Numbered from the stretch's first letter, positions 1-7,139 are shown. The stretch is DNA of 18,947 bases from Oscillospiraceae bacterium (GCA_015063335.1 SVUH01000028.1:1-18947); one strand, 5' to 3'. Notes: generated from the letters alone by a model not told the origin. Numbers and translations are program-made.

Positions 1-145
1 TGTGGTGAGATACGACGGATACCGTTCCGTTCTTTACGCCCGATGCCTCTACTATGTCAACGATCTCTTTTCTGATGTCGTGGAACGTGGGGATCCAGCC
101 TCTGGACTGAAGCTCTATTTCCTTTTGTACTACTTTGAATTCCAT
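1..145 (-). CDS. YjbQ/UPF0047 family protein, 5' part only (runs off the left edge)
   Basis: The minus-strand frame opens with ATG at 145 and stays open to the window edge, giving 48 codons. The protein begins MEFKVVQKEIELQ and reaches SGVKNGTVSVVSHH, which matches the start of the small YjbQ (UPF0047) fold, where an SHHT segment follows. Family members are about 130-140 residues, and some have weak thiamine-phosphate synthase activity in vitro; their physiological role is unsettled. A GGGAGAA ribosome site lies about eight bases upstream. The gene follows the SIS isomerase gene by 25 bases and is probably the next gene of the sugar operon, which is unusual company for it. The family call is fairly sure; the function is not. 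Confidence 0.8.
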   Translation of the reverse strand, partial: MEFKVVQKEIELQSRGWIPTFHDIRKEIVDIVEASGVKNGTVSVVSHH

Positions 146-170
146 TGTAAAATTCTCCCTTTTATATCCT

Positions 171-773
171 TTATTTTTTATCCTTGTTAAGTCTTTCTCC
201 GACCGCTCCGCCCGGATGAATGAGAGCGAACTGCTCGTTCTGATAGTCTGTTTCCTCGATAAGAGCCGTCTGGAGCGCATGGAATATCATGCAAAGCGCG
301 GTGGACGAGGTAGTTCCCTGCGCGTTGTATTTATCCGTTTCTCTGTTTACGTACTGCTTGAGCACCACGTCAGCGCCGAGAGCCAAGGGGGAGGAAAGAT
401 TTTCCGTTACGGTTATAATGCTTACTCCCTTTTTCTTGCAGATATCCATTATAGGAAGAAGCTCCGAGGTCTTACCGCCGCGAGAGGCAAACACCATTAC
501 GTCGCCGCTCTTAAGAAATCCCGTGCCGCCGTGCACAGCCTCTGCGGGAGAGATAAATTTCGCAGGCTCTTCTATGCAGTTGAGAAGATGCACGAAGTGC
601 TGGCATATAATGCCCGAATGTCCGCAGCCCGACGCGCCTATACGTTCAGCGTTTTTAAGAAGCTCTACCGCCTCCGAAAATGCCTCCTCGTCAAAGTGCT
701 CTACCATTCCCTTTATGCACTCGTACTCTATCTGGTAAGCCGCACGAGCCGCAAGAATACTTTCTTTTTTCAT
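171..773 (-). CDS. SIS-domain sugar-phosphate isomerase (KdsD/GutQ-like, no CBS domains)
   Basis: A 200-residue stand-alone SIS (sugar isomerase) domain. The phosphate-binding signatures are GCGHSG at residues 49-54 and SRGGKTSEL at about 97-105. HPGGAVGERL near the C-terminus resembles the HPGGALG segment of arabinose-5-phosphate isomerases (KdsD/GutQ). Those enzymes usually carry CBS domains after the SIS domain; this one stops there. Such proteins interconvert aldose and ketose phosphates or bind them. The start ATG at 773 has an AAAGGAG site and lies 12 bases after the upstream TIM-like gene, so it is operonic. In context it would act on a phosphorylated intermediate of the operon's sugar. 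A regulator is unlikely because no HTH is present. The substrate is unknown. Confidence 0.82.
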   Translation of the reverse strand: MKKESILAARAAYQIEYECIKGMVEHFDEEAFSEAVELLKNAERIGASGCGHSGIICQHFVHLLNCIEEPAKFISPAEAVHGGTGFLKSGDVMVFASRGGKTSELLPIMDICKKKGVSIITVTENLSSPLALGADVVLKQYVNRETDKYNAQGTTSSTALCMIFHALQTALIEETDYQNEQFALIHPGGAVGERLNKDKK

Positions 774-785
774 AATTTCTCCTTT

Positions 786-1487
786 TTAGGGGTGAAGCTC
801 GTTCCAAGCCTTGCGGAGATTGTATATCATCTCCTCAACCATTGCGTAAGGATCTGCCGCCTTAAGTATTCCGCTCGTAGAGCCTGTCGCCTGAGCACCG
901 AGCTTTATGGTGTTGTAAACGTCCTGACCGTTGGATATTCCCGCACCCTGGAGAACCATGATATCGGGATTTATCTCATTTACAGTCCTTATCGTTTCGA
1001 TTACGTAGTTGGAGTCACTCGTCGTTCCCGTACCGATAAGGTCGGTAGGCTCTGCAACGATAAGGTTAGGAGCCATGTGAGCAATTCTCTTTACGTCCTC
1101 AACGGTGTCTGCGCAAACGATGGTAGCAAGTCCTACCTCGTCAGCACGGCGAATGGTCTTCTCAAGTGTCTCCATGTCAAGGGGCTTCTCTGCGTGGTTA
1201 AGCATAACGCCGACAGCGCCTGCCGCCTTTACTGCCTCGGGAAGCACGCTTCCAAGTCCGCGTCCGGGAACGAGCGCGTCCATGTGCTGTGCGAAAACAA
1301 GTATTCTCTCGGTGTTATCTGCCAAGAGCTTGATGTCCGTATACTGGGGAGTGACAATTATATCAACGTCGTACTTCATAGCGGTCTTATCAATGACCTT
1401 TGCGAGCGCGAGCATCTCCTCGCCCCAAATTATTGCCTTAGGGCCTACCTCAAAGAAAGGCGGCTTAATATCAAAATTCTTTAACAT
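786..1487 (-). CDS. Triose-phosphate-isomerase-like (beta/alpha)8 isomerase
   Basis: 233 residues of compact TIM type, shorter than the usual ~250-residue bacterial TpiA. Candidate catalytic residues are Lys17 in EVGPKAIIWGEE, His98 in LNHAEK and Glu146 in VAEPTDLIGTG, the last followed by the flexible phosphate-gripping loop. GAGIS (181-185) and GSTSG (202-206) form the phosphate site. The usual N-x-K N-terminal motif is replaced by GPK, a variant I associate with the TIM-like branch that includes tetrulose-phosphate isomerases. It could therefore act on dihydroxyacetone phosphate/glyceraldehyde-3-phosphate or on a related small ketose phosphate. It lies 15 bases after the aldolase gene, which fits a role on the cleavage products. 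It is probably not the housekeeping TpiA. Confidence 0.82.
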   Translation of the reverse strand: MLKNFDIKPPFFEVGPKAIIWGEEMLALAKVIDKTAMKYDVDIIVTPQYTDIKLLADNTERILVFAQHMDALVPGRGLGSVLPEAVKAAGAVGVMLNHAEKPLDMETLEKTIRRADEVGLATIVCADTVEDVKRIAHMAPNLIVAEPTDLIGTGTTSDSNYVIETIRTVNEINPDIMVLQGAGISNGQDVYNTIKLGAQATGSTSGILKAADPYAMVEEMIYNLRKAWNELHP

Positions 1488-1502
1488 ATTCCTTACCTCA
1501 CA

Positions 1503-2177
1503 TCAAAAATCGAGAATAGTCTTGTCTCCGTAAACTCCCTGCCAGTCCTTTTCAAAGCCTGCGATAGCCGCATCGGTCATGGGATGAGAGATAAGAAGCT
1601 TCATGATGTCGTCGGTAACAGTCACGCTGTGGCAACCAACAGATGCGCACTTGTGTACCTGCTCTGCGTTCTTAAAGCTTGCAGCAAGCACCTTGCAGTC
1701 CATTCCGTAATTCTCGAGCTGGCAAACAATCTCAGCAACCACCTCGGTGCCGTCACCGATGATGTTGTCAAGTCTGTTTACGTAAGGAGCTACGAATTTT
1801 GCTCCTGCCTTTGCAGCCATAAGCGCCTGAGTGGGAGTGAAGATAGCCGTCATGGTAACACCGATGCCAAGCTCCTTGAGCATCATAGTTGCCTTGAGTC
1901 CCTCCTCGCCTATCGGTATCTTTACGTAGAACTCGCCGCCGAGCTCTTTCTTAAGAAGCTTTGCCTCCTCTACGATTCTTTGAGCCTCGGTCTGGGTGGT
2001 CTGAACGTGAAGCATCTTGTCCTCACCGATTATTGCTCTTATTTCCTTAACGAGTGCCCAGAAATCCGTCTTTGCCTTTGCGATGATGGAGGGGTTGGTG
2101 GTAACGCCCGCGAGGGGGTAAAATTCATTACAGTGCTTTATTGCCGCGAGATCGGCAGTATCAAGAATATATATCAT
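1503..2177 (-). CDS. Class I fructose-6-phosphate-aldolase-type enzyme (TalC/Fsa family)
   Basis: 224 residues, the length of E. coli FsaA (220). It shares long stretches with that family: PLAGVTTNPSIIA, APYVNRLD, LAASFK and FEKDWQG. The Schiff-base lysine is Lys86 in FYVKIPI. Gln59 and Tyr132 sit where FsaA has Gln59 and Tyr131, residues reported to separate fructose-6-phosphate aldolases from transaldolases, which carry Glu and Phe there. The protein is therefore predicted to cleave a ketose phosphate to dihydroxyacetone (or hydroxyacetone/glycolaldehyde) plus an aldehyde phosphate rather than to transfer the unit. AAAAGGAG precedes ATG 2177. It sits between the fucose-isomerase-like and TIM-like genes, where it would perform the aldol cleavage. 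Transaldolase activity is the alternative. Confidence 0.88.
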   Translation of the reverse strand: MIYILDTADLAAIKHCNEFYPLAGVTTNPSIIAKAKTDFWALVKEIRAIIGEDKMLHVQTTQTEAQRIVEEAKLLKKELGGEFYVKIPIGEEGLKATMMLKELGIGVTMTAIFTPTQALMAAKAGAKFVAPYVNRLDNIIGDGTEVVAEIVCQLENYGMDCKVLAASFKNAEQVHKCASVGCHSVTVTDDIMKLLISHPMTDAAIAGFEKDWQGVYGDKTILDF

Positions 2178-2199
2178 TTTTTATTTCTCCTTTTTTCAA

Positions 2200-3552
2200 T
2201 TAAAGATACTTAACTTCAATTCCAAGGATAGCGCAGAGGTTTGCGATTATCTCTCTGTTGTCACCGTAGGAAATGATGTAGTGCTGACAAGCAACGTTTT
2301 CAGCGAAGTTCTCAACGCTGGGAAGCTCTATCTCAAGAGCGGAAAGCTGAGGCGCGGGCTGATCCCAGCCGCACTCTTCCCACTTGGGAGGATTCTTGCC
2401 GTTTCCGAGAACTACGTGCATTATGTACTTGCCGTCCTTGTATACAAGTCTTGACATGGTAAGTGTGCCTGTCTTAACCTTGGATACGTTGAGTATACCC
2501 TGGCTGAGCATTCCGAATGCTGCGGGAAGTACGGTATAAGTATCACCGTCTATCATATCGCATGCGATAAAGTCGGGAACACCTGCGAGAACGCTGTTAT
2601 CAAAGAACTCGTAGAATTCAAGGTAGCCACCGAGCTGACCGGTGAGTCTGTTTATCATAAGCTGTGTTACAGCTCCGAGAGAGTCGTTCTCGGGAACGGT
2701 GGTATATCCGTCCTCAGAGAGAAGCATAAAGATAGGAGCAGGAGGGAAGCCGCAGAGCTTCTTCATACCGTCAACGTCCTTAAGGGATATGGACTTGTAG
2801 TTTCTCTCGTCAGCGATCGCCTTAACGGCAAGGTAATATCCTGCAGCCTTCATCATAGCGTCATCGTTAGCGGGCTTTAAGAAGTTCCACTTAAGAATTC
2901 TGTTGTTAACAACGTCTCTCTTTGCTTCCTCTGTAAGGTTGTCGTATCTCTGCTGGATCTCGAGCATCTCGAATGTCTCGATCTCAACACCCGTGGTCTT
3001 CTTTAATGACATACCGTCGTAAAGAGTACCGTAAAGGTTCATATCGCGGTAACCTGCCATACCAACCTTATCGCAAAGAAGCTGCTTCGCGGTGATTGCC
3101 GCGCGGCAGTAGTTTGCAACTACGTCGCTCTTGGTCTTCTTACCGATAATATCGTAAACGTACTTGAACTTGTATCCGAGTCCCTCGAACGTACCGCGAA
3201 GACCGGTAGTTCCTGCCTGGTCAGCAGTTGTTACGAGTCTATCTCCCTCGTACCAGCCGCAAAGTCCCCAAAGAACCATGGGAAGATGTCTGTAATGCTC
3301 TGTTACTTTAAGTACTGCGTGGGTGGGGATCCAACCTGCAACGCATACAACGAGCGCGTCGAAGCTATCCTTGGAAAGATCCTCAACTGCCGCCTTAACC
3401 TGTGTTTCCTCGTAGTCATCAGCTACGGGATATACAGATACGAGATCAAGTCCCTCCGCCTTAAGAGCGTCCTCTGCCGCCTTACACTTTCTGATGATAA
3501 CGTCAACGGGGGTATTTACCTCTCCGAAGCCTACAAATCCGATTTTTGCCAT
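2200..3552 (-). CDS. L-fucose isomerase-like protein (aldose-ketose isomerase)
   Basis: 450 residues, shorter than E. coli FucI (591) but usual for the wider fucose/arabinose isomerase-like family. It starts with a Rossmann-like segment (IGFVGFGEVN). Candidate metal ligands are Glu288 in VPENDSLGAV, an acidic residue in the EFYEFFD segment (312-318) and His424 in CQHYIISYGD. These enzymes use Mn2+ to convert a free aldose to its ketose. The ribosome site AAAGGAC overlaps the stop codon of the kinase gene, so translation of the two is probably coupled. With the kinase and the FSA-type aldolase it would form the upper part of an isomerase-kinase-aldolase route, parallel to fucose degradation but with a class I aldolase. 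The true sugar is unknown. Confidence 0.82.
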   Translation of the reverse strand: MAKIGFVGFGEVNTPVDVIIRKCKAAEDALKAEGLDLVSVYPVADDYEETQVKAAVEDLSKDSFDALVVCVAGWIPTHAVLKVTEHYRHLPMVLWGLCGWYEGDRLVTTADQAGTTGLRGTFEGLGYKFKYVYDIIGKKTKSDVVANYCRAAITAKQLLCDKVGMAGYRDMNLYGTLYDGMSLKKTTGVEIETFEMLEIQQRYDNLTEEAKRDVVNNRILKWNFLKPANDDAMMKAAGYYLAVKAIADERNYKSISLKDVDGMKKLCGFPPAPIFMLLSEDGYTTVPENDSLGAVTQLMINRLTGQLGGYLEFYEFFDNSVLAGVPDFIACDMIDGDTYTVLPAAFGMLSQGILNVSKVKTGTLTMSRLVYKDGKYIMHVVLGNGKNPPKWEECGWDQPAPQLSALEIELPSVENFAENVACQHYIISYGDNREIIANLCAILGIEVKYL

Positions 3553-3558
3553 AATTTT

Positions 3559-4965
3559 TCAGTCCTTTCTGGTATTTAATATACCGTCGTAATATTTATA
3601 TCTTTCATAGCACTCGGTATAATCTGTACCTTGTGCTTCAAAGCCTTTGTCAAGTGCGATCTGTTCTGCCGCACTTTCTACGGAGTCAAACACTCCGATT
3701 CCTACTCCTGCGAGTATTGCCGTTCCGAGGCAAGCGGTTTCCTTGTTCTTCAAGGTAACGAGTCTCTTACCCGTCATATCCGCTTTCATCTGACACCACA
3801 GCGGGCTGTTAGCTCCGCCGCCCATAACTCTTATCTCGTCTACCTCAAGTCCGAGGTAATCGAGATTAGCCTTAAGCATACAAGCCACAGACTCCATAAC
3901 ACTTCTTACAAAGTGTCCTCTCCCGTGCTCTGCCGTAAGTCCTGTAAAGCTTCCTCTCGCATCGGGATTATACTTTGGCATTGTTGAACCGCACAGATAA
4001 GGCAAGAACGTAAGACCGTCGCTACCCGCGCCAACACTCTCTGCAAGTCCGTCAAGCTCACGGAATGAGAAGTTCTCGCAAAGCGCATTCTTGAACCATT
4101 TGAGAGCCATACCCGCAGTGGGAGTCCACGAAAGCAGGCAATATTTGTCGTCATAATTATAGTGGCAAGGCACGATGCTCGCCTCGTCGTACTCGGGAAC
4201 ACTCTCCGAGGGCAGGAATATTACCATGGTAGTTCCAGTCATAACGCTGACTGTTCCCTGCTTTACAACTCCTGCGCCGATAGCACCCGCTATCTGGTCG
4301 ATAGCGCCTGTAACTACCTTTATACCGTCATACTCGCCTACAAGCTCCGCACTCGAATGAAGTGTGGGAAGCATATCCTCTCTTGTGCCGATAAAGTCAA
4401 GCATTTCTTTCCACCACTGACCTTTATGTATGTCGAAGTAGATGGTGGACGACTGCAAGGTCTTTTCGGTTATGAACTTGCCCGTAAGCTTATAGAGTAT
4501 CCAATCCTCAAGCAGGAATACTCTCTCCGTCCTTTCCCATATCTCGGGGGCGTTTCTCTTTACCCACAAAAGCTTGCAGGCAGGCCATGTTGCCGTGATT
4601 TCAGGCTGACCTGTTACCTCATACACCTTTTTGTGTCCGAAATGCTCTGCAATTATGTCCGCCTCCTTGGTTGCTCTGTTGTCAAGCCAAACGATAGCGG
4701 GGCAAAGAGGATTTCCGTCCTTATCCGTAAGTATAAGCGTTTCGCATTGAGTATCTACCGCAAGCGCATCTACCTTGCAGACCGCCTGAGCCTTTTCTAT
4801 CTCGCCCTTTACTATTGTCCAATAGCTCTCGGCATCAAACTCTACTATATCGCCGTGGGCATCGAGCGTGTAATCCGCCGTCGAGCTGTGTAAGCATTTA
4901 AGGCTCTCGTCAAATACCGCCGCCTTGACCGACGTCGTACCAATGTCTATTCCTAATAAATTCAT
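3559..4965 (-). CDS. FGGY-family carbohydrate kinase
   Basis: 468 residues from ATG 4965. That start is chosen because GAGTGAGGTG lies just upstream and the protein then begins directly with the nucleotide-binding strand MNLLGIDIGTTSVKA; an ATG 51 bases earlier adds a tail with no homology. The catalytic aspartate is probably Asp223 in GAIDQIAGAIGAG, and the adenine-site segment MGGGANSPLW is near the C-terminus. Both FGGY domains are complete. The family includes xylulo-, fuculo-, rhamnulo-, glycerol and erythrulose kinases, and I cannot choose among them by eye. It is the first gene of the operon behind a strong promoter, and it is followed by an isomerase and an aldolase, so a ketose is the likely substrate. 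Confidence 0.9.
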   Translation of the reverse strand: MNLLGIDIGTTSVKAAVFDESLKCLHSSTADYTLDAHGDIVEFDAESYWTIVKGEIEKAQAVCKVDALAVDTQCETLILTDKDGNPLCPAIVWLDNRATKEADIIAEHFGHKKVYEVTGQPEITATWPACKLLWVKRNAPEIWERTERVFLLEDWILYKLTGKFITEKTLQSSTIYFDIHKGQWWKEMLDFIGTREDMLPTLHSSAELVGEYDGIKVVTGAIDQIAGAIGAGVVKQGTVSVMTGTTMVIFLPSESVPEYDEASIVPCHYNYDDKYCLLSWTPTAGMALKWFKNALCENFSFRELDGLAESVGAGSDGLTFLPYLCGSTMPKYNPDARGSFTGLTAEHGRGHFVRSVMESVACMLKANLDYLGLEVDEIRVMGGGANSPLWCQMKADMTGKRLVTLKNKETACLGTAILAGVGIGVFDSVESAAEQIALDKGFEAQGTDYTECYERYKYYDGILNTRKD

Positions 4966-4987
4966 TTGCACCTCACTCAACCAAATT

Positions 4988-5038
4988 TTATAGCACTGTC
5001 TGCTTGACATTTTCATTTAATTTATATTATAGCACAGT
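4988..5038. promoter_or_regulatory. Direct repeat overlapping the sugar operon promoter (candidate operator)
   Basis: The plus-strand 12-mer TTATAGCACWGT occurs at 4988-4999 and again at 5027-5038. The second copy covers the -10 hexamer of the kinase promoter and the first lies in the 5' leader, 39 bases away. Two helically spaced copies around a -10 site fit repressor binding, but no regulator gene for this operon is in the window. This is inference from position and repetition only. Confidence 0.4.
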
Positions 5039-5054
5039 ATCCAAAAAAATGCAA
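5026..5054 (-). promoter_or_regulatory. Sigma-A promoter of the sugar catabolic operon
   Basis: Reading the minus strand, -35 TTGCAT (5054-5049), a 17-base spacer and -10 TATAAT (5031-5026), with TGC directly before the -10 (extended -10). Transcription would start near 5019, leaving a leader of about 54 bases before the kinase ATG at 4965. Confidence 0.85.
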
Positions 5055-5064
5055 TTGTATTTGC

Positions 5065-5095
5065 AAAAAAAGTGGAGCAAAAAGCTCCACTTTTT
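5065..5095 (-). terminator. Intrinsic terminator of the lipoprotein gene
   Basis: A perfect 12-bp stem (AAAAAGTGGAGC at 5067-5078 with its complement at 5084-5095) and a 5-base loop. On the minus strand it is followed by seven T residues. It ends the 5181-6509 transcript just before the next promoter's -35 at 5054. The plus strand also has a T tract, so it may work both ways. Confidence 0.88.
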
Positions 5096-5180
5096 ATTAA
5101 ATAATTAATGTTCTTCAAAATTTATCATTAAAGAACGACATCTCCATACCGTTACAAACGGATGCAACCGTAGTTATTAT

Positions 5181-6509
5181 TTAGTATATGGTAACGTTTG
5201 CGATGACAGGCATATGATCCGAAAGGTATCTTTCGACACCGCTGTCCTCATGGAGAACCTTACTTTCCTCGTCAAGCGTGGTATAGTACGCCGTTGAAAT
5301 TCTGTCGCTCGTTACGAAAATATGGTCAAATATATATTTCGAGCGCTCCGTTCCGTTCGTTGTGTTGATCGTTCCTTCCGTATCTCCCTTTTCTGCCGTA
5401 ACGGAAACCGCTCTGTCAAGACGCTTTACGCCTTCAAGCAACTTTATCGTGCCGCTGCTGGGCACGGAGTTGAAGTCACCCACGAGGATAGTGGGCATGG
5501 ACGAGAACTTATCGCTCTCAAGGAATTTCTTAAGGAACTGCGCCTGCTTATATCTCGGCGTGTCATCGTTGGTGTCACCGCTTGCGTTTTTATAGGTCAG
5601 GTGAACGTTAACAAACAAGAACTGATTATGAGTCTCAAGGCTTTCGAGCACCACGAAGGAAAATCCGCGGTAGGAGTTAGACTCGGGAATTTTTGATACA
5701 ACGGTAGGTGTAGCCGTCAAATACCGGAAGCCCTTCTCAACCAGCTTGAATTTGTCGGCATTCCAGAATATCATATTTTGCATCTCGGCGCCGCCCTTGA
5801 GCTTAACACCCTTATAGCACTCGTAGTTGGGCATTGCCTCAAGTATTGCATCATAATGGAAATCCTGAGTTTCCTGAGTTCCGAAAACGTCGGGAGCTTG
5901 GGTACTGATCAATTCCGCAAGCTTATTTATATCTCTCGGCTGATTGTCGTCATAGTACTTTTCGAAAAGCACGTTGTAGGACATAACCTTGATGGAGTCA
6001 CCGGGAACGGTGATCTTCTCGTTCTGCTTTACGGTTATCTCATTCGACTCGGTCTTCTTAGCAAAGAAAGCGTCAACTACGTCGTAAAGCTGAGAGTTGT
6101 CCTTAGCCAAGAGGTATACGTTTTTACCGTCGTAGCATATCATTCCGTCCTCTGCGGAGTCATAGAATGCCTTCACCGTAGCGTCAGTTCCCATGACACC
6201 GATAAATATGTTGTAGCCGTCAACGGCGGTCTTTGACTTTTCAAGCTCGATGCCGTGGCTCGCCATCAGCGTGTCGTTGAAATAGTTGCGCGCAAATGTA
6301 GATCCGGTTGCAGTCGTGCTGTCGTAAACAAGAGTGTATTCGGTAGCGTTCACTCCGTTAATGAGCAAGCTTGCTTCCGCGGTGCCCGAGCTTCCCGTCG
6401 TTTCATCTCCCATAGTTTCTTCGGTACCGCCGGGGGCTTTAAAGCACGCACCGAGTATGCTCATAATGGCAAGAACAAGCGATAGCGTTATAAGTAGCTT
6501 TTTCTTCAT
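5181..6509 (-). CDS. Lipoprotein with endonuclease/exonuclease/phosphatase (EEP) domain
   Basis: 442 residues. A lysine-rich start and hydrophobic segment end in the lipobox LGAC, with Cys22 as the lipidated residue, so the protein should be anchored on the outer face of the membrane. Residues 24-45 are a Gly/Thr/Glu-rich linker. Residues 46-165 form a separate alpha/beta region resembling the small N-terminal domain seen ahead of some polysaccharide-active enzymes. The EEP domain runs from about 172 to the end: Asn179 (SYNVL), Glu213 (GTQETQ), His303 (NVHLTY), Asp345/Asn347 (VGDFNS) and Asp431/His432 (SDHMPV). All expected catalytic residues are present, so it is probably an active metal-dependent phosphodiesterase or phosphatase. 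The substrate (nucleic acid, phospholipid or sugar phosphate) is unknown. It is transcribed alone. Confidence 0.87.
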   Translation of the reverse strand: MKKKLLITLSLVLAIMSILGACFKAPGGTEETMGDETTGSSGTAEASLLINGVNATEYTLVYDSTTATGSTFARNYFNDTLMASHGIELEKSKTAVDGYNIFIGVMGTDATVKAFYDSAEDGMICYDGKNVYLLAKDNSQLYDVVDAFFAKKTESNEITVKQNEKITVPGDSIKVMSYNVLFEKYYDDNQPRDINKLAELISTQAPDVFGTQETQDFHYDAILEAMPNYECYKGVKLKGGAEMQNMIFWNADKFKLVEKGFRYLTATPTVVSKIPESNSYRGFSFVVLESLETHNQFLFVNVHLTYKNASGDTNDDTPRYKQAQFLKKFLESDKFSSMPTILVGDFNSVPSSGTIKLLEGVKRLDRAVSVTAEKGDTEGTINTTNGTERSKYIFDHIFVTSDRISTAYYTTLDEESKVLHEDSGVERYLSDHMPVIANVTIY

Positions 6510-6560
6510 ATAAATTCTCCTTTAATACTTAGATTTGACATATCCGCCCTACGATATCCA

Positions 6561-6613
6561 ACAATGCACCGAGGGGCACTATACATTGTACCATAATCAT
6601 ATAAATTTGTCAA
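6561..6613 (-). promoter_or_regulatory. Promoter of the EEP lipoprotein gene with an overlapping inverted repeat
   Basis: On the minus strand, -35 TTGACA (6613-6608), a 17-base spacer and -10 TACAAT (6590-6585), with TGG before the -10. An inverted repeat ACAATGCA (6561-6568) / TACATTGT (6582-6589; one mismatch) covers the -10 and the start site. It is a candidate operator, or a hairpin at the 5' end of the mRNA. AAAGGAG lies before ATG 6509. Confidence 0.75.
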
Positions 6614-6783
6614 CAGTTCCAAAACAGAAAAATACAAAAGCATGCCCCTCAGACGTAATGAATATAACCAAGACGCTTTTGTACGAAACGAGCCTCGGCG
6701 AGACGTCTACATCTTGATCTTGTCTCAAATATCTTATCAGTATATACCTTTCATACGTTCAGGCGCAAAATGAGGACGTACAT
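6614..6783. other. Intergenic stretch without a recognisable gene
   Basis: No convincing coding region is seen. A 19-codon frame at about 6658-6717 has no ribosome binding site and no recognisable sequence. A small CTCG-G-CGAG hairpin near 6694 is unremarkable. Confidence 0.5.
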
Positions 6784-6815
6784 AAAAAAACATCCCCAAA
6801 GGGCGCGCCCTTGGG
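6784..6815 (-). terminator. Terminator-like hairpin on the minus strand
   Basis: A near-perfect palindrome around GGGCGCGCCC with flanking CCCAA/TTGGG (6795-6815, one bulged A). On the minus strand it is followed within a few bases by seven T residues (6790-6784). It would stop minus-strand readthrough coming from the hairpin array and alpha-galactosidase remnant before the lipoprotein promoter. Confidence 0.6.
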
Positions 6816-6846
6816 ACACCTACCGTAAAGCAGTTTATAAGAAGTC

Positions 6847-6876
6847 AAAAAGGACGAGAATTTTCTCGTCCTTTTT
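6847..6876. terminator. Bidirectional terminator hairpin flanking hairpin array 1
   Basis: Fourteen-base arms AAAAAGGACGAGAA (6847-6860) and its complement (6863-6876). There are A tracts on one side and T tracts on the other, so it can act on either strand. It lies about 65 bases from the first element of the array. Confidence 0.75.
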
Positions 6877-6941
6877 GCACTCTATCTTGCCTGCAAGGTA
6901 TAGTGTGTTACACCGTATTTTGTTTTCGGGTGGTAAATGAA

Positions 6942-7139
6942 TGATGTTATTCGCTTCGCTCATAATGATGTTGTGCTTACGCACAGTGATGTATTGCGCT
7001 GTCAGCGCAATATGATGTGATGTTTGCCCATTACGCCATCAGGCGTAACATCATTTACACAGTAAACATCATTGCCGCAGGCAACATCACTTTCCCGTGA
7101 GGGCAAACATCGTTCGGCTGACCTGCTTTATCGCAGGTC
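6942..7139. repeat. Hairpin array 1: variable short stems joined by GATGT/ACATC linkers
   Basis: A chain of small dyads. GTGC/GCAC (6973-6984), ATTGCGCT/AGCGCAAT (6993-7011), TTACGCC/GGCGTAA (7031-7048), TTTAC/GTAAA (7054-7066), TTGCC/GGCAA (7072-7084) and GACCTGC/GCAGGTC (7120-7139) are each perfect with loops of 3-6 bases. Linkers left of about 7030 read GATGT and those to the right read ACATC, so the array is mirrored. An 11-base outer pair (7019-7029 with 7101-7111) encloses several inner stems. No CDS fits. It lies between the alpha-galactosidase remnant and the terminators at 6784-6876, so it could be a 3' untranslated region. It is not a CRISPR: stems vary and spacers are constant and short. 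Confidence 0.85.

Noticed and set aside
135..1484. Long open frame (449 codons) on the plus strand
   Set aside because: It runs antisense to the SIS and TIM-like genes, has no family resemblance and arises from the codon use of the real minus-strand genes.
1..5016. Sulfoquinovose transaldolase pathway
   Set aside because: The aldolase and isomerase recall sulfoglycolysis clusters, but an FGGY kinase is not needed there, the aldolase has FSA rather than transaldolase residues, and no sulfolactaldehyde reductase or sulfoquinovosidase is visible.
6658..6717. Nineteen-codon small protein gene
   Set aside because: It has no ribosome binding site, promoter or recognisable sequence features.
6942..7139. 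CRISPR array
   Set aside because: The constant parts are only about 5-8 bases and invert mid-array, the variable parts are palindromic and 11-19 bases long, and there are no cas genes.
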